A stretch of 64,000 bases of DNA. Source: Corinectria fuckeliana. Taxonomy: Eukaryota; Ascomycota; Sordariomycetes; Hypocreales; Nectriaceae. The notes under the pieces are model-generated. The model did not search any database. It saw only the letters and a program-made list of their open reading frames with translations, and had not been told where the DNA came from. This document shows positions 16,033 to 25,759 of this stretch, piece after piece. The first letter of the stretch is position 1; each line of letters begins with the position of its first letter. Where the stretch lies: contig WPDH01000053.1 of NCBI GenBank assembly GCA_019137255.1, forward strand, positions 124,001-188,000, in the 5' to 3' direction. A program made the translations under genes and the position numbers.

Positions 16033-17703
16033 TTACATTTGGACAGTTGCCACATCCTCGTTTATCATCTCGCCAAGTCCCTTGCTCTCCTCCATGATGC
16101 CTCTCGCTTCTGTGATGGACACGTCCATGTCCTCCCGGATCAATTGTACAGCTAACTCAGCCACCAGCACAGATTCGATGAAGGAGGCTGACCCACGCCC
16201 GGCAATGACTCGGTCGCTCACGGCCTTCTCCTTGAGCAGGTCGCCGAACTCGCCGACGAGGTAGTCGCACATGAGGCTGAAGCCTCGCGGACCGTAGTAC
16301 CCGGGGTTCAGGTTGCCCTCCTTTTTGAGGTTCCGGGCCTTGCCCGTCTCGATCTTTTCGGCGAGGACCGAGCGGAAGTGTGACGGCTCGCCGCGAACCA
16401 CCCTGAGGAGGTAGTCACGATGATCCGCGAAACGGCTCTCGAGGTCGGACCATGGAATTTCCGCTGGATACTGCCTTTCGCGCCAGGTATCCAGGGCAGT
16501 CTGCTTCTTGTGCTTCTGGCAGAACTTGGTCTGCATCCTCACGTTCAACCGTTTTCCTTTGGAGAATTCCTTCAGGAGGGCGTCTACGACAGGGTCGCCA
16601 CACCAAGGGCATTTTGCCATTGTCTCACCGCGTTCTGTCTCGTCAACATCCGAAGCCTCGGCCGCTGATTGAGAACTGACTGGTCCTTCCAAGTCTGAAA
16701 GTTCTGACAGTGGGGACGAGGGGATATTGGAGTCCACACCATTGTTCTCTCTGCTCTCTTGGCTACAGTTTGGAAGGTCTGGAAGGTCTGGAAGGTCCGC
16801 GGGTATCGTGAACTTTGGCTTTGGGGGCCGCGCTGGTGTCCAGACTTTTTTACCACGTTTGACGGAGGGAATTCGAGCAATTTTCCGTTCTGGAGTCTTG
16901 CGAACAGGAGAATCGAGAGGGTCTCTTGAGGCTTCGTCCTTGTCTTGCGACCGCTTGATGAGCCGAGGGGGTGGGTCCTTGGACGGTGACGATAGGATGG
17001 GATCTGAGGGGAGATGCAGCTTAGTTTTGCCGGATTTCTTTGGGCTGTCCAGAGAGTCTGGGGCTTTAAACATGGCTCTCTGGCTGGGCTTTTCTGATTT
17101 GACTGCTGTTCTCGAGTTAGCAAGGGCGTCGGAGGTGGGACAAGGGAGCGTGTAACCTTTATTCGACCTTGACTCTTGCGAGCTGCCATACTTCTTCCTC
17201 CCAAAAGTCTTTTTGGAACTCCGTGACTTGACGAAGCCATGTTTATCTTTGAAATGTTCTGTCGAGCTTGAGATGAACTCGGACTGGCTGGACTGCTTCA
17301 AAGTAGACCCTTTACCATTGTCTAGCTTTCGCCTTTTGAGGTTCGGGGGCGACGCATCTCCATCCTTTGTCCGAGAGGAGCTTGCATTCTTCTGTGCATT
17401 TTTGCGAGACTTGTCAACGCCCGAGGGCCCGAAAGTTGTCCGTTTGATGGATGCTTTGGAGTCTCTCTCCGTCTCTGAACCGGAGGATCTCGTTGGTGAT
17501 TCGATAGGGCTACTGCGGCGAGAGGAAATTCTTGCAGCGACCTTTGGCTTTGGCGTCTCCTCATCCTCATCCTCGTCTCCGCTGGATATTGGGGGGGCAT
17601 CGTCTGCGACTTTCCCCGTGAGTTTTCTCTCCCTGTTGCGTACTATCTTGAGGAGAGGCTCTGGTCGATTTCTGTAGCTTAGGCCTAAAAACCTGGACGC
17701 CAT
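16033..17703 (-). CDS. RTC4-domain protein (restriction of telomere capping 4-like)
   Basis: The C-terminal 200 residues resemble the RTC4 domain: MAKCPWCGDPV with a CxxC pair, a paired Cys/His (FCQKHKKQ), then NPGYYGPRGFSLMCDYLVGEF. In yeast RTC4 is linked genetically to telomere capping; its biochemistry is unknown. The first 350 residues are low-complexity, rich in Ser, Lys and Pro, and probably nuclear and disordered. One exon, 556 residues from this start. I chose the ATG at 17703 (MASRFLGLSYRN) because A at -3 and G at +4 give strong context. The in-frame ATG at 17760 would add 19 residues but has T at -3. Divergent from dynamitin across 680 bp. Confidence 0.78.
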   Translation of the reverse strand: MASRFLGLSYRNRPEPLLKIVRNRERKLTGKVADDAPPISSGDEDEDEETPKPKVAARISSRRSSPIESPTRSSGSETERDSKASIKRTTFGPSGVDKSRKNAQKNASSSRTKDGDASPPNLKRRKLDNGKGSTLKQSSQSEFISSSTEHFKDKHGFVKSRSSKKTFGRKKYGSSQESRSNKGYTLPCPTSDALANSRTAVKSEKPSQRAMFKAPDSLDSPKKSGKTKLHLPSDPILSSPSKDPPPRLIKRSQDKDEASRDPLDSPVRKTPERKIARIPSVKRGKKVWTPARPPKPKFTIPADLPDLPDLPNCSQESRENNGVDSNIPSSPLSELSDLEGPVSSQSAAEASDVDETERGETMAKCPWCGDPVVDALLKEFSKGKRLNVRMQTKFCQKHKKQTALDTWRERQYPAEIPWSDLESRFADHRDYLLRVVRGEPSHFRSVLAEKIETGKARNLKKEGNLNPGYYGPRGFSLMCDYLVGEFGDLLKEKAVSDRVIAGRGSASFIESVLVAELAVQLIREDMDVSITEARGIMEESKGLGEMINEDVATVQM

Positions 17704-18383
17704 TGTGCACTCGGTGCTGACGAGACCTTTATCGAAACAAGGCAAGAAGATCTTCGGCATGTATGGATAGGTTTTTTTGACACTGGGCGCCTGCCCTGGG
17801 CACTCTGAATGGCGGTTGAGAGAGCAGCCAGGTCAACCTCGGCAGGCAAACGAGGAGTGGCAGGCAGCTTGTTGGCTGTCACAGTAAGCTGGAAGCCCGT
17901 GAATGTAGGCAAGCCTCCCACCCAAGGCCCTTAGTGAGCGGCCCCCTGCGTCAGCTGGCTTCCGGTTCGGTTGACTCGAGCTGGCATATGCGCGCCAGAT
18001 GCAGCCTACCTAAACAGTTCGTTATTCGTTCGGAATGGCTTCTGAGACGCGTTTGACAAGCGCACGTGGACAGTTCAGCCCACAGCCCTGGAGGACATAA
18101 GTGGGCGGAGCCCCAAACCCACCACCAAGGTCCCGGCGTCAGAGGATGGACGCCCTGGGGCCGCCCTGGACTTTCTCTGGCTAGCGCCCCAAGGGCCACT
18201 GGAAGCCCCTGGAGATCGGGCTATCCAATGCCCGGACTTCGCGACAGCCTCCCGAAGCTTGCTCCATCCGTCTTTCAACCTATTGCTCCCAAGCTTCGAT
18301 TTCCTTCGCCTTTTACCTGGGTAGACTGAGTCAACCTCTCGCAGTCAAGACCACCTCCCAGGCTCGCCTCCCCGCAGTGGACA
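17704..18383. promoter_or_regulatory. Divergent spacer between the RTC4-domain gene and dynamitin
   Basis: The spacer lies between two outward-facing starts and is assumed to be a shared promoter region. It is GC-rich with repeated CCAAGG/CCTGGG words. No ORF here looks like a protein and no specific element can be named. Confidence 0.45.
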
Positions 18384-19765
18384 ATGACTCTCAACCGAAA
18401 ATACGCGGCGCTGCCCGATTTGGTGAGCTCCATTGCATGGCTATGGTAGTTGCTACTCCTGACCGTCCACCAAGGATTCGGCTCCAGATATCTATGAAAC
18501 CCCCGAGCTTACAGACGATAACTCCACGAACCCTGTGAGACCACCGATCCTGTCCGTACTCCAGCACCTTCTTACAGAAGCTTCAGACTATCGCAGCGCG
18601 CACACAATCCGATGACGAGTTCTACGACATCGAAGACGACAATGCCGGCATTTCGCGATCGCGCTTGCGAATAAACGAGGCCCGCTCCCGCTTCTTGCCC
18701 GCAAACGTTGACGCTCATGGGGTCGATTTCTCGGACCGAGTCGATGGAAAGCGCAAATCGTACAAGACATCGAGCCGCCGACAGCGCATCCTGCAAGATG
18801 GAACCGAAGAGCTTGGCGACCTTTCCGACGACGATGACGAAGAGAGCCTGGAGCGACGGATCGCTCGTCTCCAGCGGGAGGTGGCCCTTGCCAAGGACGA
18901 ATATGCGAAGCGAAAGGCTGCCACTTCGGAGGCAGAGTACGACAATGCTGCCAAAACCGACGAGAGACTGGTTGCCCTCAGCCAAGTCCTAGATGAGATA
19001 TCCCAGCCTAGCGGTGCACGGGTCGCGCCTCATCTGTCAAAGCCGCGACTGGAATCGAGCCAGGAACAAACCTCGGAGCTACCGCTGGGAGAAAATGCTA
19101 CATACACCGTCACTTATGCGCCAACATACGAACAAAGCCACGCCTTGGCCAAGGCCGCCGACTTTGACCGCCGACTTCTCATGCTGGAGAAGGGACTTGG
19201 AATCAGCTCCACCTTGATGCCGGAGGCCGACGCGAATGGGCTTCCCCGAGCAATCCTCCCCACCATCGACTCCATGAACAAACAAATCTCAACCCTTGCC
19301 CAAGCATCTACAGCTAATTTGGATGCTATTAGCCGACGAGTGAGAACTCTGGCCTCTGAGCAGGAAAAACTAAGCGATGCCCGGGAGAAGGCCAAGTCTC
19401 TGCGAGAAGAGCTGGGTCGGAATGCTCCCTCGTCTCCGTCGGAAGAGTCCGAACAAGAAGCCAAGATCAATGCGCTGTACGGCATTCTACCTACCATCGA
19501 GAGCCTCACGCCTATCCTCCCTCCTCTACTCGACCGGTTGCGCTCATTGAGAGCAATCCACGCAGACGCTGCCACAGCCAGCGAGACATTGAGCCACATT
19601 GAGGCTCAGCAGGCGGGAATGACGACGGAGCTCAAGCAGTGGAACGAGGGTCTCGAGAAGATCGAGGCGGCCATGAAGGAGAATGGAGCTGTTGTTGAGA
19701 GCAATAAGACAGTCATGGAGGGCTGGGTAAGCGAACTGGAGGAGCGGATTAAGGACTTGTCATGA
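18384..19765 (+). CDS. Dynactin subunit 2 (dynamitin, p50)
   Basis: Dynamitin is the coiled-coil p50 subunit that couples dynactin's shoulder to its Arp1 filament and so supports dynein transport and nuclear migration in hyphae. Exon 1, 18384-18422, encodes MTLNRKYAALPDL. Exon 2, 18475-18534, encodes DSAPDIYETPELTDDNST. Exon 3 runs to 19765. The joined start KYAALPDLDSAPDIYETP is the family hallmark. Exon 3 holds RSRLRINEARSRFLPA, SYKTSSRRQR and long coiled coils (ERRIARLQREVALAKDEY). The second intron is very short with three candidate in-frame acceptors (exon 3 at 18578, 18581 or 18587). I prefer 18587, giving 425 residues. The stop is at 19763-19765. Confidence 0.88.
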
Positions 19766-20203
19766 CGACACATTGCACATATATACCCTATTGAGAACTC
19801 TCTTGGCACCTATACGATGTCTGCACGGTGAATGTTGATTTGATTTGATTTCAGAATGCACAATCCACTAAGTAGCTAATTACACCCAGCCTTATACTAC
19901 GGAGTAATGTAAGAAGTTCAGATGGCGCCACAGTGGCAAAGCGTCCATCTGTGGCGCAGGAATAACATTTTCCCCGATGATCCGCCAACCACATGGAACT
20001 TCGGCTGAGGCGGTGGGGGTAAGGGCTTCGGCACACGAAAACCCTGACCATCTCACCAAAAAAAGTTCAGTCCCAATCAAGCCTCACTCTCCAGCTCACG
20101 ACCGCGACCACCGATCAATCCACAACTTCTCACAGTACGGCGACACCCTCGATCCAAACGCGCGCTCCCCACCCAGCTCACAAAAAATCCCAGGTCGCAA
20201 AAA
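19766..20203. promoter_or_regulatory. Spacer holding the eS28 promoter
   Basis: This covers the dynamitin 3' end and the upstream region and leader of the ribosomal protein gene. The leader around 20085-20200 is C- and A-rich, usual for fungal ribosomal-protein genes. No other gene is seen. Confidence 0.4.
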
Positions 20204-20625
20204 ATGGATTCCTCCAAGACCCCCGTTAAGCTCGTCAAGGTGACCCGAGTGCTCGGCCGAACCGGTGCGTTTCCCCCCCGGGAACAATTCGATTTCCCAT
20301 GAACCGGAACAGAAAGAACAAGAAACATCCCAACGGAAAAGGACTGTGGACCTGACCGCTGTCAATAGGCTCTCGTGGTGGTGTCACCCAGGTGCGCGTT
20401 GAGTTCATGGACGACCAGACCCGATCCATTATCCGAAACGTCAAGGGCCCAGGTACGATTTGAGAAACGAAACCTCCCCCGCCCCTTCTTCGATGGGAGC
20501 TGTCGGAACGAGGGTATGCCAGCGTGTGTGGTGCTAACCTGCGGAACCTTCCCCCCAATCTAGTTCGCGAGGACGACATCCTTTGCCTGCTCGAGTCCGA
20601 GCGTGAGGCCCGAAGACTGCGATAA
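20204..20625 (+). CDS. RPS28: 40S ribosomal protein eS28
   Basis: A structural protein of the small ribosomal subunit near the mRNA exit and decoding region. Exons 20204-20264, 20369-20452 and 20564-20625 total 207 nt, or 68 residues, the normal eS28 length. The sequence is near-universal: [40 protein letters not shown], then [20 protein letters not shown]. Both introns (104 and 111 nt) are phase 1 with donors GTGCGT and GTACGA. Two introns in so short a gene are common for ribosomal-protein genes of filamentous fungi. Confidence 0.97.
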
Positions 20626-21341
20626 ACGTTGCGATCGAGGAGTAAGGGGGGGCTTGGAACGGGCGGACGATGGATGGTCTTTGCATGCTAAGGCGGGCGC
20701 GCCTTGTATTGGGACATTGCCTGGGGCTGCATCACCGGCACCTCAGTTTCATTTGTTAGAGGAGTCACGGATCTGGCATTGCGAATCCAGAACAATTCTT
20801 CTGCAGCATTGGAATCCGACCACGAAAAGTGATTTTTTACTGGCCCTTCAGGTCGGTCTGCTCGCCCGAGATTTTATACAAGCCCCTCGACCAGAATCGA
20901 AGCAGGTTTTACGATCACGCATACGGCTCATGTCGACCGCCACCTGCTCTTCCCGTCCGTCCTCTCTTCTTGTCCTGCGAGACATTGTGAACGAATGCTA
21001 TGAACGAATTCCCCACGCAGTCTGAGGGCTCGCTCGCTGATGTCCCGGTCACGTGAACCCAAGCAATTGCATTTCCGCGGGGGAGCTCCAAAACAGCTCC
21101 AAGTAGTTCTCTTTCTTTGCAAACCAATCCAGACTTAGGCTTATCCTGGGAAGCTCCAACATCTCATTTGGTAAGTCCACGCTGCTTTGCACTTGGGGAT
21201 CTTCTGGGGAAGATGCGTCGAAGCATATATTACCTGAAGTACACATTGACTCATCTTGACGATTTACCATCGACTCATTCGCACGCGGAACAATGCGGCT
21301 AACACGCCGAAGAACCTCCACGGATACCTCAACCACTCGCG
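20626..21341. other. Spacer between eS28 and MOCS2A
   Basis: It holds the eS28 3' UTR and the MOCS2A promoter or leader. Short open frames (20603-21025, 21117-21302) lack protein-like composition. No RNA gene was recognised. Confidence 0.4.
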
Positions 21342-21632
21342 ATGACGTCGGCACCGAACCCCCCGCCCGGCCACTTCAACGTCCTCTACTTCGCCAGCGC
21401 CAGCTCCTACACGGGCAAAGAGCACGAAGCCATCCCTGCGACGCTTCCCCTGCGGAAGCTCTTCGCCGAGCTGGAGTCGCGGTATCCCGGCATCAGAGCC
21501 AAGGTCCTCGACTCCTGCCTCGTCACCGTCAACCTCGACTATGTAGATGTGCCGGCTGAAGAGGGCGTTGACGAGACCTTGCTCCAGGAAGCGGACGAAG
21601 TGGCTATAATCCCACCCGTCAGTTCTGGCTAG
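21342..21632 (+). CDS. Molybdopterin synthase small (sulfur-carrier) subunit, MOCS2A/CnxG
   Basis: A MoaD-like ubiquitin-fold protein that carries sulfur as a C-terminal thiocarboxylate to molybdopterin synthase in molybdenum cofactor synthesis, supporting nitrate reductase among others. One exon, 96 residues. Seen: FNVLYFASASSYTG start, LPLRKLFAELESRYPG, then DSCLVTVNLDYVD and EADEVAIIPPVSSG. The EVAIIPP tail is the family signature. The protein ends Ser-Gly rather than the usual Gly-Gly, noted separately. Start ATG at 21342 (MTSAPNPPPGHF). The 3' end faces the PSI-domain gene across 127 bp. Confidence 0.88.
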   Translation: MTSAPNPPPGHFNVLYFASASSYTGKEHEAIPATLPLRKLFAELESRYPGIRAKVLDSCLVTVNLDYVDVPAEEGVDETLLQEADEVAIIPPVSSG

Positions 21633-21759
21633 CGGGGGTGTTGGGCGTGGCGAATGCATTGAACGGTTGCCAATATTCTTCATATCTTTCTTGTTCCAGC
21701 GAGTCATTCGAGTCCCCCCGTAGCTGCGATGGGGTTCAATCCCGCGCATGCCTTGTCCC

Positions 21760-22343
21760 TCACGGCCCTTCGCCGTTTGCTTCATTCGCCCGATCTCTTC
21801 CTAAGAGCGGCTCCTCCTCTCCGCTTCGTTGCTTCAACGCGGACTGCCAGCGACGACCGGCGACTCGCCACCACCCGGGGTACTTCTGGTTATAGCGGCG
21901 TAGTCGACGGACGCCAAGAATAATGCCAAAGACCAGGCCAACAAAGACAAGCGTGGATAGGATTGATATGGTTGCTGTAAGGGTCGTAATCGTCGAAACA
22001 TGGCACCCAAGCGGACTTGTGCGGATCTCCCAGCGCTCAGCCCAGTGCGGGCATATATTCTCATCATATAGCGGCGCCAGTGCGGCGATTGAGTGCGAAT
22101 TGGGAACGCAGGACCAAGTCTAGTAGAATGTGTGTGAGCAATGCCATGTCATATGATGAGATCGAATATGGGAAAGAATGAGAGAAGTGGAGAAGTGGAG
22201 AGGCATACATATGGGCACCAGCTACACCGCGCAGTATCGAGACAGCGGTCGCAAGTTTGACGCGACCAGCATCGCTGAAAGTGCTCAGTGAAGTTTGCGC
22301 GTGAGGCCCTGATTTCGGCAATTGAGGAATCTTGAAAGTCCAT
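21760..22343 (-). CDS. PSI-domain single-pass membrane protein of unknown function
   Basis: Two exons, 22343-22209 and 22119-21760, spliced phase 0 (GTATGC...TACTAG, 89 nt), give 164 residues. Residues about 25-85 form a small Cys-rich domain: CWSRQTCDRCLDT, then CSWCPY|TWSCVPNS across the junction, then NICPHWAERWEIR and PLGC. This resembles the plexin-semaphorin-integrin (PSI) fold. A hydrophobic segment follows at about 87-115 (TATISILSTLVFVGLVFGII), then a basic tail (VRRLRRYNQKYPGWW). No N-terminal signal peptide is visible; the ATG at 22343 (MDFQDSSIAE) is the only start in the frame. A type III orientation, with the Cys domain outside or in the ER lumen, is inferred. Related fungal proteins are known only as PSI domain-containing; function unknown. 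Confidence 0.75.
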
Positions 22344-22834
22344 GGCTGGCGGCGTAGATCTCACTGTCAGAGAAGGGCGGTCTTTTGGAGTTTCAAGGCC
22401 GGCACGAGGCGATGCGAGCTTGTGAGTGAAATGTCAGTATAATGTCGTCGCTGTCCTGATCATGATTGAGAGAGGTCGGGGACGGCTGAGCAAGCGGGTG
22501 CATCAGGATGTCGACAGTCGACACAGCTTACGAATACCCCACCTCCATCCACATTCCCTGCTCGTGTGTAGGTACATAATCTAGGTAGTAGGCAGCATAT
22601 TACATGTTGCGACGCGAAAAGAAATGTTCAGGTCGCCATTATTTCAATTTCTTCCGCCCAGGACGTGCTTTTATAATGTGGAGTGATGCTACGGCCGTGA
22701 GACAGAACCACTCGCCGTCTATTGGTGATACACATGTTCTATGAATGGGGAAGCCAAGTGTACAAAGTCAAGTGTAGTAATACATGCCAACAACCCGTGG
22801 CGCCGTCCAGCGTCGCAGTCGATATCGATGGCGG
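22344..22834. other. Spacer upstream of the PSI-domain gene
   Basis: It lies between two minus-strand genes and should hold the promoter of the PSI-domain gene and the 3' UTR of the next gene. A CTAGGTAGTAG word occurs at about 22581. No further gene is visible. Confidence 0.4.
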
Positions 22835-25084
22835 TCAAGGCGACGGCGTTAGCGCTTTCTTCACTTCCCGAGACCGTCGGACTCGATGTTTCATCCGTCT
22901 CAGGTCGCTTCTCCTCCTCGGACGCTGCTCGTTTGTGTCCCTTGGTGGCAAGTCCCCGAGATTCTCAAAGGGCATCAAGTCTACCAAAAACTGTCGAATC
23001 TGTAATCCTGTCTTCTCGCTGATAAAGGCATCGACCCGCTCGTCACATGCTGCAGATGCGGCGATATGCAGACCTTTCAGGACATCACGATCCATGAGCT
23101 CGCCGTCGCAGTCCTCCCAGTTGCCGGAACGAAGGCTACCCCGCATTGACGACATCCTCTGGGGTATATCTGGTCGAGCTGGGCTGCGACGAGAGTCTCG
23201 TCGAGTGTATAGCGCAGCATGCTGAGGGGAAGGGGGAGGCTCGGAAGGTTCATGTCCATGTTCATGGGCTTCCTTCGGCGATTCTGTTGCTTCCTTGGTG
23301 CCTTCGTCCTTGGCTGGCGCCTCAATGGCAGGCTCATCCATCTGATGGATGCTGGGGGCTGGACCAACGTCCTTCCCCGGCGTCAACGGAAGGTCTGGCA
23401 AAGGCTTCTGGCGTCCCTTCGCCTTTTGCAAATCTCTTGTCAATTGGTGGAGGGGGAGACTTTGGTAGCGCCTCGGGGAGTGGCAGGGCAGCCCTTGACG
23501 ATGCAAGTCCTTTGACGACTGAGCCATTCTAATCCTGACATTTGGAGTAACGGGTATTTCAATTGGACGAGTTCGGCATCGTTGTAAACTGTGTCTCTCA
23601 ACTGGACGGCTGTTTCGGAATGATCCGGCATTGGCACCCTGCTAAGGCAATTCCATCGAAGGTCGACGCAGTCCTCTCGCCGGCATAGGATGACTTGGCT
23701 CCGGTAGACATGTCGGGGCGGGACGTTCTCTTCTAGGCTCGGCTGGACGAACTCGATCGGCTGGATGCTCGACTCTTGAGTGAGGGACATGCTGAGGTCT
23801 GTGATAAAAGATGTTTGGGACAGGTAGGTTTGCCCAGTCCGGAGCAGAAGCCTTGGTAGGAAGCTTAGGCATCTTCGAGTTCAGGTCAGTAGCGAAACGC
23901 TGGGCCGTGGCGGTAGGTTCAAAGGTATGAAGCTCCGATCGAGGCTTCTGCAAGAGCTGGAGGCATCCCCAATCCGCTGATGCATGATGGTTAGGGATGC
24001 AAGTAAGGCACTTGGACTTTTTGTTAGCCGGGAGCTTTTGACGTTCGCGCGCGACTGCTTGGTCCAGCATGGCATATCTCCAGTCATCCATTTTGTGTGG
24101 CGCAGTGAAGGAGATCTCCGTGTTAGAGCTAGGACAGCCGTCGTTTCCATCTAGTTGGCTTAAATGAGCCTGCTTGACGGACTGCTTATGTATTGGTGGT
24201 TGACGAGTTGTTCGGATAGCGCCGGCCCTGGTACGCTGAGATTGGGGGTTTGCTTGATCTTTGGACGTCACTGCCAGACCTGCAGCAGCGAATTCAGGGC
24301 GAAACGGTACAAGAGCAGAAACCGTACGAAGGGTTGTACCAGACCTTGTTGGCGTTGGTGTGAAGACGGGCAGTTTGCCTTTAGCCCCAGTGTGTTCAGC
24401 ATACCGCTGGAGTTCTCGTGTAAAACGATCCAAAGCTCCCCGCTGGGTTGAGGTTCTAGAAGGGTTGCGGTGGGAGTCAGGGGACATGTCCTCGGAATAC
24501 TCGAACTGGCGTTGATCAGGTCTTGACTCGCTCGTAATAGATAACATCTGTAGTTGTTGTGCGACATTTCGCGCGATCGCCTCGACCAGCAGGTTGTCAA
24601 CACCAGCTTGTCGAGTATTAGTCTTGGAACTCTCATGTGTAGCATCACCAACTAGACCGTGAGAAGGGTATTTTGTGTCTTTCGGGGTAGCAGTTGTGTC
24701 ACAAGCATGCGAAAGGTGTGGCAAATGCTGAGAATGTTTCGCACTATTCGTCCCATCCAGGTGTCTAGATCGAGATGTTGCCAATGGTTTGAAGCTTAGG
24801 GGAGAAACATCAGTAGGGCTCGCATTGGCAGGAGACACGGAGTGACTGGCGTTGTCGGGGGGTGCAGCATCGGCGGTTTTGGTGTTGGTAAGCAATTGCT
24901 GAGGACCATTGTCGCTTTGAGCCTTTCTTCTAGGGTGTCTTGCACGGGTAGGTCGTCGAGAGATGACTACCACACGCGATCTAGATCGGAGCCTCTCAAA
25001 TGATGGAACCCTCCGGGCAGTTGGTGCGTCGTCCGGTTGATGGAAACGAGTGTTTGAGTCCGGGATAGATGCTGGCGTAGCCAT
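22835..25084 (-). pseudogene. Unknown conserved-looking gene with two apparent frame breaks
   Basis: The reading switches frame twice on one strand. From 25084 a 480-codon frame begins MATPASIPDSNTRF, is Ser/Thr/Pro-rich, and near 24060-23800 looks folded: WRYAMLDQAVARERQKL, a CLTC pair, DWGCLQLLQK, DWANLPVPNIFYHRP. Near 23790-23830 the likely coding frame shifts to one reading SSIQPIEFVQPSLEENV, CRREDCVDLRWNCLSR and VQLKYPLLQMSGLEWLSRQ. Near 23500-23527 it shifts back, reading SPRRYQSLPLHQLTRDLQK and ending DVLKGLHIAASAACDERVD, TGLQIRQFLVDLMPFENL, stop at 22835. No GT-AG intron of workable size bridges either shift. The shifts cancel, so a gene of about 750 codons is implied. It is either two assembly indels or a decayed gene. 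I cannot name a function. Confidence 0.55.
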
Positions 25085-25386
25085 CTTGGTACAGACAGAG
25101 GAGGTAAAGGTTCCCAGGAGTATTATTCAAGAAGAGCAGGGGTTTGTAGCATTAGCGGAATATATGGTGTTTAGTACCATGGAAAGGATTGTCTCTGGAA
25201 GAAGCGGAGGGGAAGGGTAAAATTGGAGGAGTGGGGTGCGAGACGGTGGTTTGTCCTGACGGGCTATGCATCCTAAGGCCAGCTCAAGAAGGAGCGGGCG
25301 TGAAAATGATTAGGGAAGGCGACGGTGGCATCGGGTGCCCATGGTTCCTTCGTAGACGGCTTCTGGGAGGGGCATGAGCGGTTCAG
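25085..25386. other. Spacer between the unknown gene and the SDHAF1-like gene
   Basis: Both flanking genes are on the minus strand. This is the promoter and leader of the unknown gene and the 3' UTR of the LYR gene. Nothing else is seen. Confidence 0.4.
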
Positions 25387-25759
25387 TTACGGCGTGATAT
25401 CTTTGATGCCCGGGGATGAGTAAACGTCGAGTTGACGGCGGCCCTTCCGCAAGAGGAACTCAATGGCAGCAAAGTCGCGCTTGTCGAGGCTCAAGTTCCG
25501 GATAAATTCAGCCCTGCGGGTTGCCTTAGCTACTAGGTACCTAGGTACGGTACGTGCAAGGAAGATAGTAGTAGACTGGAAGGCGAGGCATACCTGGCGA
25601 AGTTCTCAAAATGTGGTCTGCTGGCCTGCGACGTGTCAATGTCGACGGTTTGCGAACGCGGATTCAATCGCAGCCACGTACCGGTGGTTTCTTGCGGCTC
25701 TCGCGGAGACAGCCGCGGTAGAGGGACAAGACCTCCTTCTGCAAGCCTGAAAGACGCAT
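25387..25759 (-). CDS. SDHAF1-like LYR-motif protein (78 aa, three exons)
   Basis: SDHAF1 (yeast Sdh6) is a mitochondrial matrix LYR protein that helps insert iron-sulfur clusters into the SDHB subunit of complex II. Exons read are 25759-25682, 25625-25594 (only 32 nt) and 25513-25387; introns 56 and 80 nt, donors GTACGT and GTATGC. They total 237 nt, or 78 residues. Sequence: MRLSGLQKEVLSLYRGCLRE with LYR at 13-15, then HFENFARAEFIRNLSLDKRD and FAAIEFLLRKGRRQLDVY. The AIEFLLRKGRRQL stretch is the SDHAF1 family signature as I know it. Another small LYR protein is the alternative. Every exon is under 80 coding bases except the last, so it is easily missed. Confidence 0.85.

Noticed and set aside
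21720..21745. GGGGTTCAATCCC resembling a tRNA T-arm
   Set aside because: No acceptor stem, anticodon arm or D-arm could be placed around it, and it lies in the 3' spacer by the PSI-domain gene.
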